60,182 nucleotides of DNA from Nitrospira sp. SG-bin1 (GTDB taxonomy: Bacteria > Nitrospirota > Nitrospiria > Nitrospirales > Nitrospiraceae), in assembly GCA_002083365.1 (NCBI GenBank), contig LVWS01000042.1:1-60182 (forward strand), written 5' to 3'. Under the pieces are notes generated by a model that had not been told where the DNA came from, searched no databases, and saw only the letters and a program-made list of their open reading frames with translations. The translations under genes and the position numbers were made by a program. Below, one piece after another: positions 26,007 through 34,961 of this stretch; position 1 is the stretch's first letter, and every line of letters begins with the position of its first letter.

Positions 26007-26764
26007 ACGCGGTGAACATTGGCGACACGGAAGCCCGCCGATTCAATTTCCTGTCGAACGAGCTGGACGAACTCAATCGCGTGAGGGGTATCGGCATGAA
26101 CACACAGACTCTCAGCTTGCAGAGAGATTCGCCGCCCATCGATACTCGTGACAGAGCCTGACAGGATCTCACGCAGTTGCCGACGAACTTGCTCCTCGTT
26201 GTTCAGCAGTGCGCCTGGTTGGGAACGGGGGACCAGCGTTCCATCAGAGCGGAACGCGCGGTCGGCAAACGCCTCCTGCACCACAGTGAGTCCGGCGCTT
26301 TTTCCGCTTTCAACGAGCACTGATCCCGCGAGGGCGAAGAGCAGCAAACGGCGATCGAAGGAAGCCACGGCTCGGGCGACCGCGTCAGCTGCTGTTCGAT
26401 CTCGTGCCGCCAAATTGTAGAGCGCGCCGTGCAGTTTCACATGGCCGAGCGTGAGATGATCCGATGCCAGGACCTCGGCCAGGGTATTCAGTTGTGTGGT
26501 GACCAGTAATTCAACCTCTTCCTGAGATGCGTGACGATCCCGGCGGCCGAAATCTTGGGCATCGGGAAACCCCGGATGGGCGCCGATCGCAGTTCCGTAT
26601 TGCGCGGCCAGCCTGGCGGTCCGGCGCATGAAGTGAGGATTTCCGGCGTGACCTCCGCACGCAATATTGACCGAGGTAATCAGCGGCATGAGGTGCGCTT
26701 CACGAGCCAGCGACTCCGGGCTCTCGTACTCACCCATGTCGCTGTTCAGATCAATGGTCGTCAC
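26003..26764 (-). CDS. pxpA: 5-oxoprolinase subunit A (LamB/YcsF family)
   Basis: Cytoplasmic subunit of the 5-oxoprolinase complex. Signatures are IDLNSDMGEYE at the start (metal-binding Asp), SVNIACGGHAGNP, GAHPGFPD, HVKLHGALYN and VCVHADTPHA at the end. It is 253 residues, the normal length. It starts with GTG after GAGGGACAGG. It overlaps pxpB by 14 bp and pxpC by 4 bp, giving the order pxpB-pxpA-pxpC in transcription. Confidence 0.95.
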   Translation of the reverse strand: MTTIDLNSDMGEYESPESLAREAHLMPLITSVNIACGGHAGNPHFMRRTARLAAQYGTAIGAHPGFPDAQDFGRRDRHASQEEVELLVTTQLNTLAEVLASDHLTLGHVKLHGALYNLAARDRTAADAVARAVASFDRRLLLFALAGSVLVESGKSAGLTVVQEAFADRAFRSDGTLVPRSQPGALLNNEEQVRRQLREILSGSVTSIDGRRISLQAESLCVHADTPHAIEFVQLVRQEIESAGFRVANVHRV

Positions 26765-27494
26765 CCTGTCCCTCGCGGCTCAGACGATCGAATTCACCGT
26801 GATCGATCGACTTGAATTGGACCATGTCGCCCGGTTTCAGCAGGAAGGGGACTGCGTTGCTTTGGCGATACAACGAAATTGGTGTCCGGCCGATCAGGCG
26901 CCAGCCACCAGGCGTCGTGGTGGGATAAATGCCGGTCTGGCGATCCGCGATACCCACTGATCCAGCGGGGACCTTGATGCGTGGAGTCGGTCGTCGAGGC
27001 ATGGCCAGCCGCTCAGGGACGATCCCAAGATAGGGAAAGCCGGGACTGAATCCGAGCATGTAGACGCGATAGCGAATCGAGGTGTGTAGCTCAATGACCT
27101 GCGCTGGTGTCAGGCCTGCGAAGGCTGCGACTGCTTCCAAGTCAGGTCCCCATTCGTCGCCATACAAAACGGGAATCTCATGGAGGGTGCCATGCGACTC
27201 GTGTTCATGTGGCTTGGGCCGAGGCAGTCCGCGCAGCTTTTCTGTCAGGACAGAGGAATCCCATCGAAGCGGGTCGAACGAGACGGTGACTGATCGGTAG
27301 GCGGGGACGACATCCAGGATGCCCTCCCACGCTTGGTCAGCAATAGTTTTGGAAAATGCGATCGCGCGCGCATTGATCTCCGGATCGATCTCATTGCCGA
27401 ACTCGATCGTGATGGCTGCGTCGCCGAGCGGCAAGATGCGGAATAGTTCTTTAGACGTGCGACGCGGCCGCCGTACATGAGCTTGTGGTGGCAT
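26751..27494 (-). CDS. pxpB: 5-oxoprolinase subunit B (KipI family)
   Basis: Second subunit of the 5-oxoprolinase complex. Landmarks are LPLGDAAITIEFG, VVPAYRSVTVSFDP, HEIPVLYGDEWGPDLEAVA and YMLGFSPGFPYLGIVPERLAMPRR, then GSVGIADRQTGIYPTTTPGGWRLIGRTP. These mark the KipI/carboxyltransferase domain. It is 247 residues. GGAGG lies about 9 nt before the ATG. It is the first gene of the pxpBAC unit; the amine oxidase at 27.5-29.2 kb lies upstream on the same strand, 17 bp away, and may share the transcript. Confidence 0.94.
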   Translation of the reverse strand: MPPQAHVRRPRRTSKELFRILPLGDAAITIEFGNEIDPEINARAIAFSKTIADQAWEGILDVVPAYRSVTVSFDPLRWDSSVLTEKLRGLPRPKPHEHESHGTLHEIPVLYGDEWGPDLEAVAAFAGLTPAQVIELHTSIRYRVYMLGFSPGFPYLGIVPERLAMPRRPTPRIKVPAGSVGIADRQTGIYPTTTPGGWRLIGRTPISLYRQSNAVPFLLKPGDMVQFKSIDHGEFDRLSREGQGDDH

Positions 27495-27511
27495 AGACTC
27501 ATGCCTCCGTC

Positions 27512-29155
27512 CTAACGTTTTTTTGTCGTGCTCAGAATCGATTTAGCCGCGGCGATACCGGACAGTGCCGCTCCTTCCATGAAGCCCTGCCATTCATAGA
27601 ACGAGTTTGCATGTTCCCCGGCGAACAACAGATTGCCGGCCGGGATCCCCTCCAGACCGGCCATCGTCGTAAATTGGCCGGGGCGGTAACAGGTATAGCT
27701 GCCTTCCATCAGGGGGTTCGACGGCCAATGTTCAAGATGCGCGAGGTACGGTCCCCCCGCTCGGGTGGCAGCGCCGAGTGCACCAGGAAAAACGTGATTC
27801 AGATGCGTTAGAAATCGATCGGCTTCCGCCTGCACGTTGTTCGGATTCAAACCGGCCCCTCGTGCGCCACTGGAATAGTCGGTCAGCACAGCTCTGGTCT
27901 CCGTGCCTCGTGACGGATTCGTTTCCCATGTTGTCTGCATGTTCGCGAGATCGGCGTAGGCAGTACCGTTTCCGCCTAACGCTCTCCACGGTCGGCCGGA
28001 AAAACCGACCATCATTTTCGCGTTGGTGCCGTAGCCGAGTTCTTGGATCGCGGTCAGTTGAGGAGTGGGGATTGCCAGATTGGCATCGAGTGCAACGTCG
28101 CGGAGGATCGTAAAGGGGATGGCGAGCACGGCGACATCGTGCGCGAAGGTCACGGTACGGGAACCCTGCTGAAACGTGAGTTCGATGCGTCCGTCGCTCA
28201 ACTTGCGGACTCGTATGAGTCTCGACTCATAGGTGATTTGTCCGGGAAGCTCACGCGTCAGTCCTTCGATGATCCGCTCATTGCCGTCGACCAGGTGATA
28301 ACGTTCATCGCTGAACACGCCGAAGGGGGTGAACTTCGTGCGGCGGTCGGCATGAATGAACAGGAGAAACGCGAGACAGCTTTGTTCCTTCGCCGCGAGT
28401 CCATACTCGGCCTCATAGGCGGCGATGATGGCGGCTTTGGCGAGCGGCCCGGCGGGGACGCGGGCTCCGTTGTCCCCCTCCAGGTAGGCCAGCAGACTCG
28501 TACCGTCCAGGGCCACGTCGTCCGCCGTATGGGAGGCGGCCGTGACTTCTCGCGATAGCCGGTTCAGGTCGATCCGCATCACCGAGACGAAATCTCTAAA
28601 TTCCGCCACGACGGCGGCTTCCGAATACCGCTGACCGCGAAAATGATAAAAGACTTCTCCCGGCTCCTTGTTCACATCCTCGAGACCGAGGCGGAATCGT
28701 CGGGCATAGCCCAACATCGTCTTATGGAGATTGTCGATGAGTTCGCCGCCTCGCTCCGCGACCTGGCCGGGGAAGAATCCTTGTAACGACCAGCAGCGGC
28801 CGCCCGTTCGCTTGGCCGCTTCGTAGACGGAGGCTCGAATGCCCCGAGTCTTCAGCATATCGGCGCACGCCAGTCCGGCGAGTCCTGCGCCGACAATGCC
28901 GATGGAGAGCGAAGAGGACGCCGGTTTCGCAACAGCTCGCAACGGAAATCCGGCCATGGTGCCCAAGGCCAGTGCGGCGCCGGTTGTGCCTGCACTGATC
29001 AGAAAATCGCGCCGCGATATCGCCTGTGATGTCCGGTTTAAATTCAACTCATGAATGGTTCCAAGGGCCTCATCGGCAGCACAGCCTCGGCGCTCGGCCA
29101 ATAACGCAGCTCGTATCAAACGGATCAATGAACGAAACGAAACGGTTCGAGCCAT
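27512..29155 (-). CDS. Tat-exported flavin amine oxidase
   Basis: An FAD enzyme of the monoamine oxidase family. The start at 29155 is backed by GGAGG 8 nt upstream; the frame is open further but without signals. A twin-arginine signal SRRDFLISAGTTGAALALG starts near residue 47, so the folded protein is sent to the periplasm. Next come the dinucleotide-binding fold IGIVGAGLAGLACADML, the second FAD motif RTGGRCWS and the C-terminal FAD block NLLFAGEHANSFYEWQGFMEGAALSG. It is 547 residues. The substrate is unknown; tyramine-like amines or amino acids are possible. Confidence 0.9.
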   Translation of the reverse strand: MARTVSFRSLIRLIRAALLAERRGCAADEALGTIHELNLNRTSQAISRRDFLISAGTTGAALALGTMAGFPLRAVAKPASSSLSIGIVGAGLAGLACADMLKTRGIRASVYEAAKRTGGRCWSLQGFFPGQVAERGGELIDNLHKTMLGYARRFRLGLEDVNKEPGEVFYHFRGQRYSEAAVVAEFRDFVSVMRIDLNRLSREVTAASHTADDVALDGTSLLAYLEGDNGARVPAGPLAKAAIIAAYEAEYGLAAKEQSCLAFLLFIHADRRTKFTPFGVFSDERYHLVDGNERIIEGLTRELPGQITYESRLIRVRKLSDGRIELTFQQGSRTVTFAHDVAVLAIPFTILRDVALDANLAIPTPQLTAIQELGYGTNAKMMVGFSGRPWRALGGNGTAYADLANMQTTWETNPSRGTETRAVLTDYSSGARGAGLNPNNVQAEADRFLTHLNHVFPGALGAATRAGGPYLAHLEHWPSNPLMEGSYTCYRPGQFTTMAGLEGIPAGNLLFAGEHANSFYEWQGFMEGAALSGIAAAKSILSTTKKR

Positions 29156-29246
29156 CGGCACACCTCCGGTCGGTGAACGGTTCGGGGCGTATCTTACAGA
29201 AGGGGGAGACAAGCGGAAAGAGGTTGAGCAAGGACGGGGACGTCTC

Positions 29247-30002
29247 TTACGGAAGACGAATGCCATCGGTGATGGCGTAGGCCATTGCATAACAGATGAA
29301 GATCCCGGCTCCACCGACTGTGCCGGCCAGGACGGCCGTCGTCCAAGTGCTCCGTGACACCTCTTTGGCCAGGATGGCAAGCAGGATAGCGATGGCGGAC
29401 TCGCCAAGGATGATGTAATAGGGCGTATGGGAGAGCATCCGGCAATTGCTGTACCGCCACCAGTTGATGTGCCGAGCCATTTCCTCGTAGTAAGGGATAT
29501 TAATGGCGCCCAGGAGGCCGACTCCTGCTAATCCCCAGCTGCCGAATCGATTCCAGAGCCACAGTCCGATATACCCCAATTGCACGACGACGACTTCCCA
29601 GGCAAACGGCATCCAGAGGGGCGAACGCCATAGCATCGGACCGCCGCCGATGGAATAGTCGAGCGTCTTTGTAGAGTCCACCAGCCAGGCATCCGCCACC
29701 AGTTCCGTGAATCCCACGACCAGACCGAACAACATGAACCGGGCGAGCAGTCTGTCTCTATGTTGAACGACGAACCACAAGAGAACGGCATTGTCGACGA
29801 GGTTCAATGCCAGGCCGGTTTTCCAATCGGACCACGGCGCCAATGTCAGGAAGGCCACTGCGACGATGTTGATCCCAATGGTGGCCATGATGAGCGACAG
29901 TCGCTTCTGAGCCAGTAAGTCGTCGGTTTTCCGCCGGGAAGACGGCGACGCGGCAAGACTTAGCGGCTGGCAGTTGGGTACAAGCACAGGTGACTCCCTC
30001 AT
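29247..30002 (-). CDS. Polytopic membrane protein, unknown
   Basis: A 251-residue protein with about seven predicted membrane helices (for example IMATIGINIVAVAFLTLAPW, FMLFGLVVGFTELVADAWLV, WEVVVVQLGYIGLWLW and AVLAGTVGGAGIFICYAMAYAI). Motif-like charged residues near helix ends include TELVADAW and PYYEEMARHINWW. The first 30 residues are polar and the start has no clear ribosome site, so an internal ATG at residue 39 is possible. It lies 91 bp upstream of the amine oxidase on the same strand. Confidence 0.7.
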   Translation of the reverse strand: MRESPVLVPNCQPLSLAASPSSRRKTDDLLAQKRLSLIMATIGINIVAVAFLTLAPWSDWKTGLALNLVDNAVLLWFVVQHRDRLLARFMLFGLVVGFTELVADAWLVDSTKTLDYSIGGGPMLWRSPLWMPFAWEVVVVQLGYIGLWLWNRFGSWGLAGVGLLGAINIPYYEEMARHINWWRYSNCRMLSHTPYYIILGESAIAILLAILAKEVSRSTWTTAVLAGTVGGAGIFICYAMAYAITDGIRLP

Positions 30003-30243
30003 GCTGATATGTTGACCCTATGACCTGAACTACGAGACGGAAGTTATTTTGGATGTTTTGTTGACCGTTGATCCGATCGAGGAGAGCTCAAGGCTTGGAT
30101 AGCGAAGAGGCGTTCAGCCCATCGAGGACACTGCGCAAAGCAGGATATAGGAAGACGTAGGAATGGGTGGTTACGTGGGTATGATCGGCGGAATGAATGA
30201 TGTATGCCGATTCGAGATGAGCAGAACCGAGCATGAGGGAGCG

Positions 30244-30699
30244 TCAGCCCCCTCGTTCGCTTTCTATCAGAACGGGCCGTGACGGGCTCAGCCGCGGCGA
30301 AAATTCCGAAAGAATCATGGTCGATTGTTGGAGTTCATCGACCACCGGATGGGAGCCCATGTCGATTGAACCCTTAAAGAACGCGCCTTCCTCCAGTGAA
30401 AAGGACGGGGAGGAAATGTCGCCGAGCAGAACCGCCGGCTTCAGGAGTTGGATCTTGCCGCTTGCGGTGACGTTTCCTTGGATCTTCCCCCTGCAGACGA
30501 CGGTCTCGGCGACGATCGAGCCTCGGATGACCGCGTTTTCGCCGATGACCAACATGCCCTTGGCGTGGATTTCTCCTTCAATGGAACTATCGAGTTGAAC
30601 GGTGCTATGGAAGTGAACGATGCCTTTGAAGGTGACGTCTTTCCCAAGAACCGTAAAGTTTGCGTTGTCGGACTCGAGTTCTCGTTTCTTGTCCCACAT
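30244..30699 (-). CDS. Bactofilin (polymer-forming cytoskeletal protein)
   Basis: A 151-residue cytoskeletal protein that self-assembles into filaments and usually recruits cell-wall or polysaccharide enzymes. The core, residues 15-110, is the right-handed beta-helix typical of the family, seen as repeated hydrophobic-glycine turns (GKDVTFKGIVHFHST, IEGEIHAKGMLVIGENAVIRGSI, CRGKIQGNVTASGKIQLL). Both ends are short and flexible. The start at 30699 has AGAGGA about 7 nt upstream; the longer frame to 30999 is not used. It is divergent from the DUF423 gene. Confidence 0.92.
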   Translation of the reverse strand: MWDKKRELESDNANFTVLGKDVTFKGIVHFHSTVQLDSSIEGEIHAKGMLVIGENAVIRGSIVAETVVCRGKIQGNVTASGKIQLLKPAVLLGDISSPSFSLEEGAFFKGSIDMGSHPVVDELQQSTMILSEFSPRLSPSRPVLIESERGG

Positions 30700-30999
30700 G
30701 ATGGTCCTCTTTCCCAGTGGTTTCGAAAAATGAGGGATTACCATACAGGAGTCGGTAGAAAGAATCAAAGGCTGATTTGGGGGGTGTGGCTCGGTGGAGA
30801 GGGCACTACTTCTTGTCGGATGGAGGATTCCGAGATGGTATGTTTTCCCAACGATTTCCTGCGATGCGGTCCATGTGAAAACTATAGCACATGAGGAAGT
30901 CGGTTCCATGACCTCGTGCGCGAGATGGAGTATTCGGATGGGATCGCGTATGATCGCCTCTCTTTCCATAACCGTTCTTGCCGGGGGAACCGGATACAA

Positions 31000-31392
31000 A
31001 TGGATGTCGATACATCATCGCGATGGTTGGTGCTTGTCGGCTGCCTCAGTGCAGGACTTGGGGTGGCGGCCGGCGCATTCGGCGCCCATATGCTCAAAGG
31101 CCTGTTGGATCAGCCGACGTTGGCCGTCTACGACACGGCGACCCGCTACCAGATGTACCACGCGTTCGGCATGGTGTTGGCCGGATTTGCCGTGCGTCTC
31201 GGCCGCGATGCTGGAGCGGCCAAAGCCGGGTGGTTGTTTTTAGCGGGGACGCTCCTATTCTCCGGGAGTCTTTATGGAGTGTCGTTACTGGGTATCCGAT
31301 GGCTGGGTGCGGTGACGCCGGTCGGGGGCGCACTGTTCATCTTGGGCTGGGCACTGTTGGCCTGGCGCACCTGGCGTTGGGCCGGGAGTTAA
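31000..31392 (+). CDS. DUF423 family membrane protein
   Basis: A 130-residue inner-membrane protein with four helices. Conserved DUF423 features are GCLSAGLGVAAGAFGAHMLKG near the N-terminus, TATRYQMYHAFGMVLAG (YQ-x2-HA) in the middle and LLFSGSLYGVSLLGIRWLGAVTPVGGALFILGW at the end. The start at 31000 is chosen because the family begins directly before the first helix; the site upstream is weak. It overlaps the convergent gene at 31389 by 4 bp at their 3' ends. Confidence 0.9.
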   Translation: MDVDTSSRWLVLVGCLSAGLGVAAGAFGAHMLKGLLDQPTLAVYDTATRYQMYHAFGMVLAGFAVRLGRDAGAAKAGWLFLAGTLLFSGSLYGVSLLGIRWLGAVTPVGGALFILGWALLAWRTWRWAGS

Positions 31393-32327
31393 GGCTGACA
31401 GGGGGCCGTACGTTTCCCACTGATCGGTCCCCATCCTCCCGTGTTGTTCATAAACGAACCTTCAATTTTGTTGTCGTCTTTGATGAACAACAGGCTGTCT
31501 TCTTGAATCTGGCCGTTCTGCTCCCAGCGCAAGTAAATCGCATCTCCCAGGACGATGGTTTCCGCGGGTGTTGCGGCATGGGCTGGCGTTTGTCCGGGGG
31601 GAGGGAAGATGATGGTGGACTTCTGTTCTCCGTGGATCTGGTGATTGTGAATGATCCACTGCCAGGTCCCGCAGAGCCGAGCTTGGCCTTTCGCCTGTCG
31701 GATGCGGTCCTTCCATCCGTGGATGTCCCACCACGTCGCCGTGGCCCGTTGGCTGGACTCAAACGCCGTACGTTCGGCGGCCAAGAGCAGTTCGGTGTTC
31801 CGTGGCGGAGAGGTCGGCTGAGCGGTCCGAAGCGCCTGGTCTTCTCGTGCAAGGCGAAGCAGGTCTGAAAACGACGTCGTCCGACTACGGCCTCGCAACC
31901 ACTCCTGTCGCGCGGCAGGAAGGGAGAGTAGGTCAGGGGACGAGCCTACATCACGACGAACCCCATCGGCGAACTGCCATGTCGCCAGTGTGGCCATCAA
32001 TTCAGAGGCGGACTGGGACAACTCTGCCAGCCCCAGCTCCTTAACCATTCTACTTGGGAGCCGGGCCCCCAATGCTCCGGCTGCGTCCTTCAGTCCAAGC
32101 GCGGGCCCGATCGTCGTGGTAAACAGCTTCAGCGCCGCCGCATCCGAGTCGATGGCGGCCAGTTGGTCGGCTCGTTGAGTCACGACGGCAGCCAGCAGGG
32201 CCGGCGACACGTTCCCTTCTGCCATGGCAAGGGAGGCGGCGAATATCGAGAACAGCGCGGTCAGGAAGAAGCCGGTCGTGCCATGGCGATGCACGCGGTG
32301 AACCGGATCTCGGCCGATCTTACTCAT
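31389..32327 (-). CDS. Secreted hypothetical protein
   Basis: From ATG 32327 the product is 312 residues with a signal peptide (TGFFLTALFSIFAASLAMAEG, cleavage near residue 35). The mature protein has an Ala/Leu-rich helical half (residues 40-175) and a C-terminal half with GTWQWIIHNHQIHG, STIIFPPPGQ, EETIVLGD-like AETIVLGDAIYLRWE, DSLLFIKDDNKIEGSFMNNTGGWG and a final Cys. The end half resembles a small beta domain. The start is uncertain; ATG 32381 is an alternative. Family unknown. Confidence 0.65.
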   Translation of the reverse strand: MSKIGRDPVHRVHRHGTTGFFLTALFSIFAASLAMAEGNVSPALLAAVVTQRADQLAAIDSDAAALKLFTTTIGPALGLKDAAGALGARLPSRMVKELGLAELSQSASELMATLATWQFADGVRRDVGSSPDLLSLPAARQEWLRGRSRTTSFSDLLRLAREDQALRTAQPTSPPRNTELLLAAERTAFESSQRATATWWDIHGWKDRIRQAKGQARLCGTWQWIIHNHQIHGEQKSTIIFPPPGQTPAHAATPAETIVLGDAIYLRWEQNGQIQEDSLLFIKDDNKIEGSFMNNTGGWGPISGKRTAPCQP

Positions 32328-32377
32328 GACACTGGCGGGGGTGCGAGCTGGCGCGTGGTGCGGAGTGCGATGTCGGA

Positions 32378-33178
32378 TCATGTTCCTTGGAAACAAGACT
32401 TCAGGAAGCTCGTGGTTCTGTCCCAAGCAAGGGCCGAACTGTCGGGATCATAGGCATGAGGCTTCATCTCGTTGCAGAAGGCATGGGATGCCTCGGGATA
32501 GAGATGAATCTCGACACGCTTGGCATATTCGACCGAGGCGTGGCGCAATTGCTCGGCGTCCTGCTGGGTCGCCCAGGTATCCTTTCCCGCTTGGTGGTAG
32601 AGCACCGGTGATAGAAGGTCTTTCATCAGTTCGAGGGGAGTCACCATCTTGCCGTAGTAGGAGACGGCCGCGCGCAGCCGTTTTCGATGGCACGCGAAAC
32701 GGAGCGCGTAGGATCCTCCCATGCCGTAGCCCACGACTCCGTGAATGTTCCGTTTCGTGAAATGGCGTGCATTGAGGTATTCGCAGCAGGAATTGATATC
32801 CGTCATGACGTGGACATCGTTCTGACGTTCCAGTAAGGCGGCCGCGACGTCATCGTTGGCGGTCACCATTCCACCCAGCCGTCCATAGAGGTTGGGGATG
32901 ATCACCGCATATCCTTCACAGGCCAACCGGGCGCCCAGGTCTTTCATTTGTCCGGTCAGTCCCCACCAGTCATGCAGCAAGACGAGCCCCGGATAGGTTC
33001 CCGCTTGTTGCGGCCAGAAGAGGAGGCAATCGAGTTGGTGTTCCTTCGGCATCTTGCTTTTGAAATAGGGGTCCACCATCTGATCGGTATGGGTGGGGAT
33101 CGGCACACCGCTTGGGAACCGGGCCGTGCCCGTCCCGATCTGCGCGAGTGTGAAAGGGGCCGTCTGTGTCGTGGGCAT
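32378..33178 (-). CDS. Dienelactone hydrolase-like protein lacking the nucleophile
   Basis: A 266-residue alpha/beta-hydrolase of the dienelactone hydrolase family, with YPGLVLLHDWWGL, the downstream GYAVIIPNLYGR and the late EASHAFCN carrying the catalytic His. An Asp in YHQAGKDTWAT fits the acid. At the nucleophile elbow, where the family has G-x-C-x-G-G, the sequence is GVVGYGMGGSYALR: position 152 is glycine. The enzyme is therefore probably inactive as a hydrolase, or uses another mechanism. There is no signal peptide. Confidence 0.88.
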   Translation of the reverse strand: MPTTQTAPFTLAQIGTGTARFPSGVPIPTHTDQMVDPYFKSKMPKEHQLDCLLFWPQQAGTYPGLVLLHDWWGLTGQMKDLGARLACEGYAVIIPNLYGRLGGMVTANDDVAAALLERQNDVHVMTDINSCCEYLNARHFTKRNIHGVVGYGMGGSYALRFACHRKRLRAAVSYYGKMVTPLELMKDLLSPVLYHQAGKDTWATQQDAEQLRHASVEYAKRVEIHLYPEASHAFCNEMKPHAYDPDSSALAWDRTTSFLKSCFQGT

Positions 33179-33436
33179 GACCGATTGTTCTACGGGAGAG
33201 GATTTGAGCCGCGCATCACGTTCCTTTACTATATGAAGCCGTTTATCCGAATGTCAAATGAGGTCCGCGAGGCGACGAATAAGGAGCCTCACGTTTGCGG
33301 ACGGGCGCGAGTTGGTGAGCGCCCAGTGTCTCGGTGAGCCGGCAGTGTCTTCGTGATAGGGCCTGGTCTCGTGAGCCCACTCTCCAACGTAAGAACGAGC
33401 CGAACAGATTGTTTCAACGCCCTGGAATATGACGTG

Positions 33437-34426
33437 GTGAATAAACATTGTATCGGTGTGGGATTGATCGGCGTGGGTCGGCATGGGATGCGCTATGCCC
33501 GCCATCTCATGCATGACATCCCAACCGCGTCTCTCAGGGCCGTGTGTCGGCGACATCCGGAGCAGGGGTTTCATGTGGCGGGCGCCGAGTCGGTCACGGT
33601 TTACGGAGACGCGCAAGCCCTCGTCGCCGATCCTTCGATCGACGTGATCGTCGTGGTCACGCCGCCCATGTATTCCTCCGACATCTGTCGACTCGCGGCT
33701 CAAGCGGGGAAACCGCTGTTGATGGAGAAACCGTTGGCCGCGACGGTTGATGATGCCCGTACGGTGGTGGCTCTGGCCCGTGAATCCGCGGTGCCATTGA
33801 TGACGGCGCAGACCCTACGGTTCGACAAGACGATTCAAGAAATGAAGAGGCTCCGACCTCATATAGGATTGTCCGAGCGACTGGACTTGGTCAGTCACAT
33901 CGAGCACAAACAGACGGCTCCAAATCATGCCGACGGCTACGGCAAACGAGGAGCCGTGCTGGAAATCGGTGTGCATATGCTCGACCTGGTTCGATTTTTG
34001 ATCGGTGAGGAGGTCCAGGAGGTACGTTGCACGATGGATCGGCATCCACCGGCAGCGCCGGAAACCAGGGCATCGGTTCATCTGACGACTGTCGGCGGCA
34101 CACACTGCCGGATAGACATCCAGCGAGTCGCGGAATCACGCGTCGGTCGAGCGCTCTGGGTCGGCTCACAGGGACGGGTGGAAGCCGACTGGATGCAGCG
34201 CCGAGTCCGCTGTGTGAATAGTGCCGGTGTCGAGACCCTGAACGCCGATCTTGCTCCGTCTCAGACCGTCCTCGACACGCTCACCGCCTTCCTGCAGGCC
34301 GTGAGCAACAAGACTCCCATGCCCGTCACCGGCGAGGATGGATATCGCGCCGTGGAAATCGCCGAAGCCTGTTACCGGTCGGCAGGGCTCGAGGGAGCGC
34401 CCGTCGCCCTTCCGCTCACACGCTAA
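33437..34426 (+). CDS. Gfo/Idh/MocA family oxidoreductase
   Basis: An NAD(P)-dependent dehydrogenase. The Rossmann fold starts with GVGLIGVGRHGMRYARHL, followed by VIVVVTPPMYSSDI and the typical GKPLLMEKPLAATVDDA (EKP motif). The C-terminal domain has KRGAVLEIGVHMLDLVRFLIGEEV, equivalent to the substrate-binding G-x3-D-x-G-x-H-x2-D. It is about 329 residues. The start is a GTG at 33437; the frame opens at 33353, but those residues are unlike the family. The substrate, a sugar or inositol derivative, is unknown. The 3' end overlaps the convergent AsnC-domain gene by 4 bp. Confidence 0.87.
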   Translation: MNKHCIGVGLIGVGRHGMRYARHLMHDIPTASLRAVCRRHPEQGFHVAGAESVTVYGDAQALVADPSIDVIVVVTPPMYSSDICRLAAQAGKPLLMEKPLAATVDDARTVVALARESAVPLMTAQTLRFDKTIQEMKRLRPHIGLSERLDLVSHIEHKQTAPNHADGYGKRGAVLEIGVHMLDLVRFLIGEEVQEVRCTMDRHPPAAPETRASVHLTTVGGTHCRIDIQRVAESRVGRALWVGSQGRVEADWMQRRVRCVNSAGVETLNADLAPSQTVLDTLTAFLQAVSNKTPMPVTGEDGYRAVEIAEACYRSAGLEGAPVALPLTR

Positions 34427-34659
34427 GATTCCGCCACGATGTGGGTATCCGTTTCTTCGACGCCGTCGATCGCGTGGATCTTCGTGATGACGACGTCGGA
34501 GAGCGCCCGCTCGTCCTGGACGCTGATGAAGACAAAAATATCCGGACGACCGAAGCAGGAGTGCGCTTGTTCCACTCCGGGGATGCGTTTCAGCGCGCCG
34601 ACTACCTCCTTGGTTTTGCCGGCTTTCACTTTGATGAGAATGTACGCTCTCGTGGCCAT
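34423..34659 (-). CDS. Lrp/AsnC ligand-binding domain protein
   Basis: A 78-residue stand-alone RAM (regulation of amino-acid metabolism) domain: AYILIKVKAGKTKEVVGALKRIPGV, a FGRPDIFVFISVQD strand and DVVITKIHAIDGVEETDTHIV. There is no helix-turn-helix, so it cannot bind DNA as an Lrp regulator does; such single-domain proteins form oligomers and bind amino acids. GGGAGG lies 6 nt before the start. It is monocistronic, with the repeat element directly upstream. Confidence 0.88.
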   Translation of the reverse strand: MATRAYILIKVKAGKTKEVVGALKRIPGVEQAHSCFGRPDIFVFISVQDERALSDVVITKIHAIDGVEETDTHIVAES

Positions 34660-34675
34660 GTGATCCTCCCTCTAG

Positions 34676-34864
34676 CATGATGCTGAAAAAGTCTGCCGGC
34701 GGCGTTCTCGCGGGACACAGCCGCCTCACCATCTCGGCGGCGTTCACAGTCGTGCCGTGCCTTATTCGGCACGGCGTGAACCTCAGAGGCTCAACGTACC
34801 GAAGCGTACGCCTCGCCCCCTCGCTCGCTGCAGTCTTGCTGGACAGCCTTTTTGAGCATCCTGC
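34676..34864. repeat. Palindromic intergenic repeat with terminal inverted ends (Nitrospira type)
   Basis: About 190 bp bounded by imperfect inverted ends: GATGCTGAAAAAGTCTGCC on the left and GGACAGCCTTTTTGAGCATC on the right. Inside are a strong hairpin (GTGCCGTGCC..CGGCACGGC) and a GTACCGAAGCGTAC palindrome. The layout is that of a non-coding, MITE-like or REP-like element that I associate with Nitrospira genomes. It encodes nothing; ORFs crossing it are spurious. It may also act as a bidirectional terminator. Confidence 0.75.
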
Positions 34865-34961
34865 AGTTATCCTGACGTTAGCGTCGTTCGTGAAACGTAG
34901 AATGTAGCACGTTCACGTTCTTTGCGTTGTGAGAAACGAAATACGTTCACAAGATACTGTT

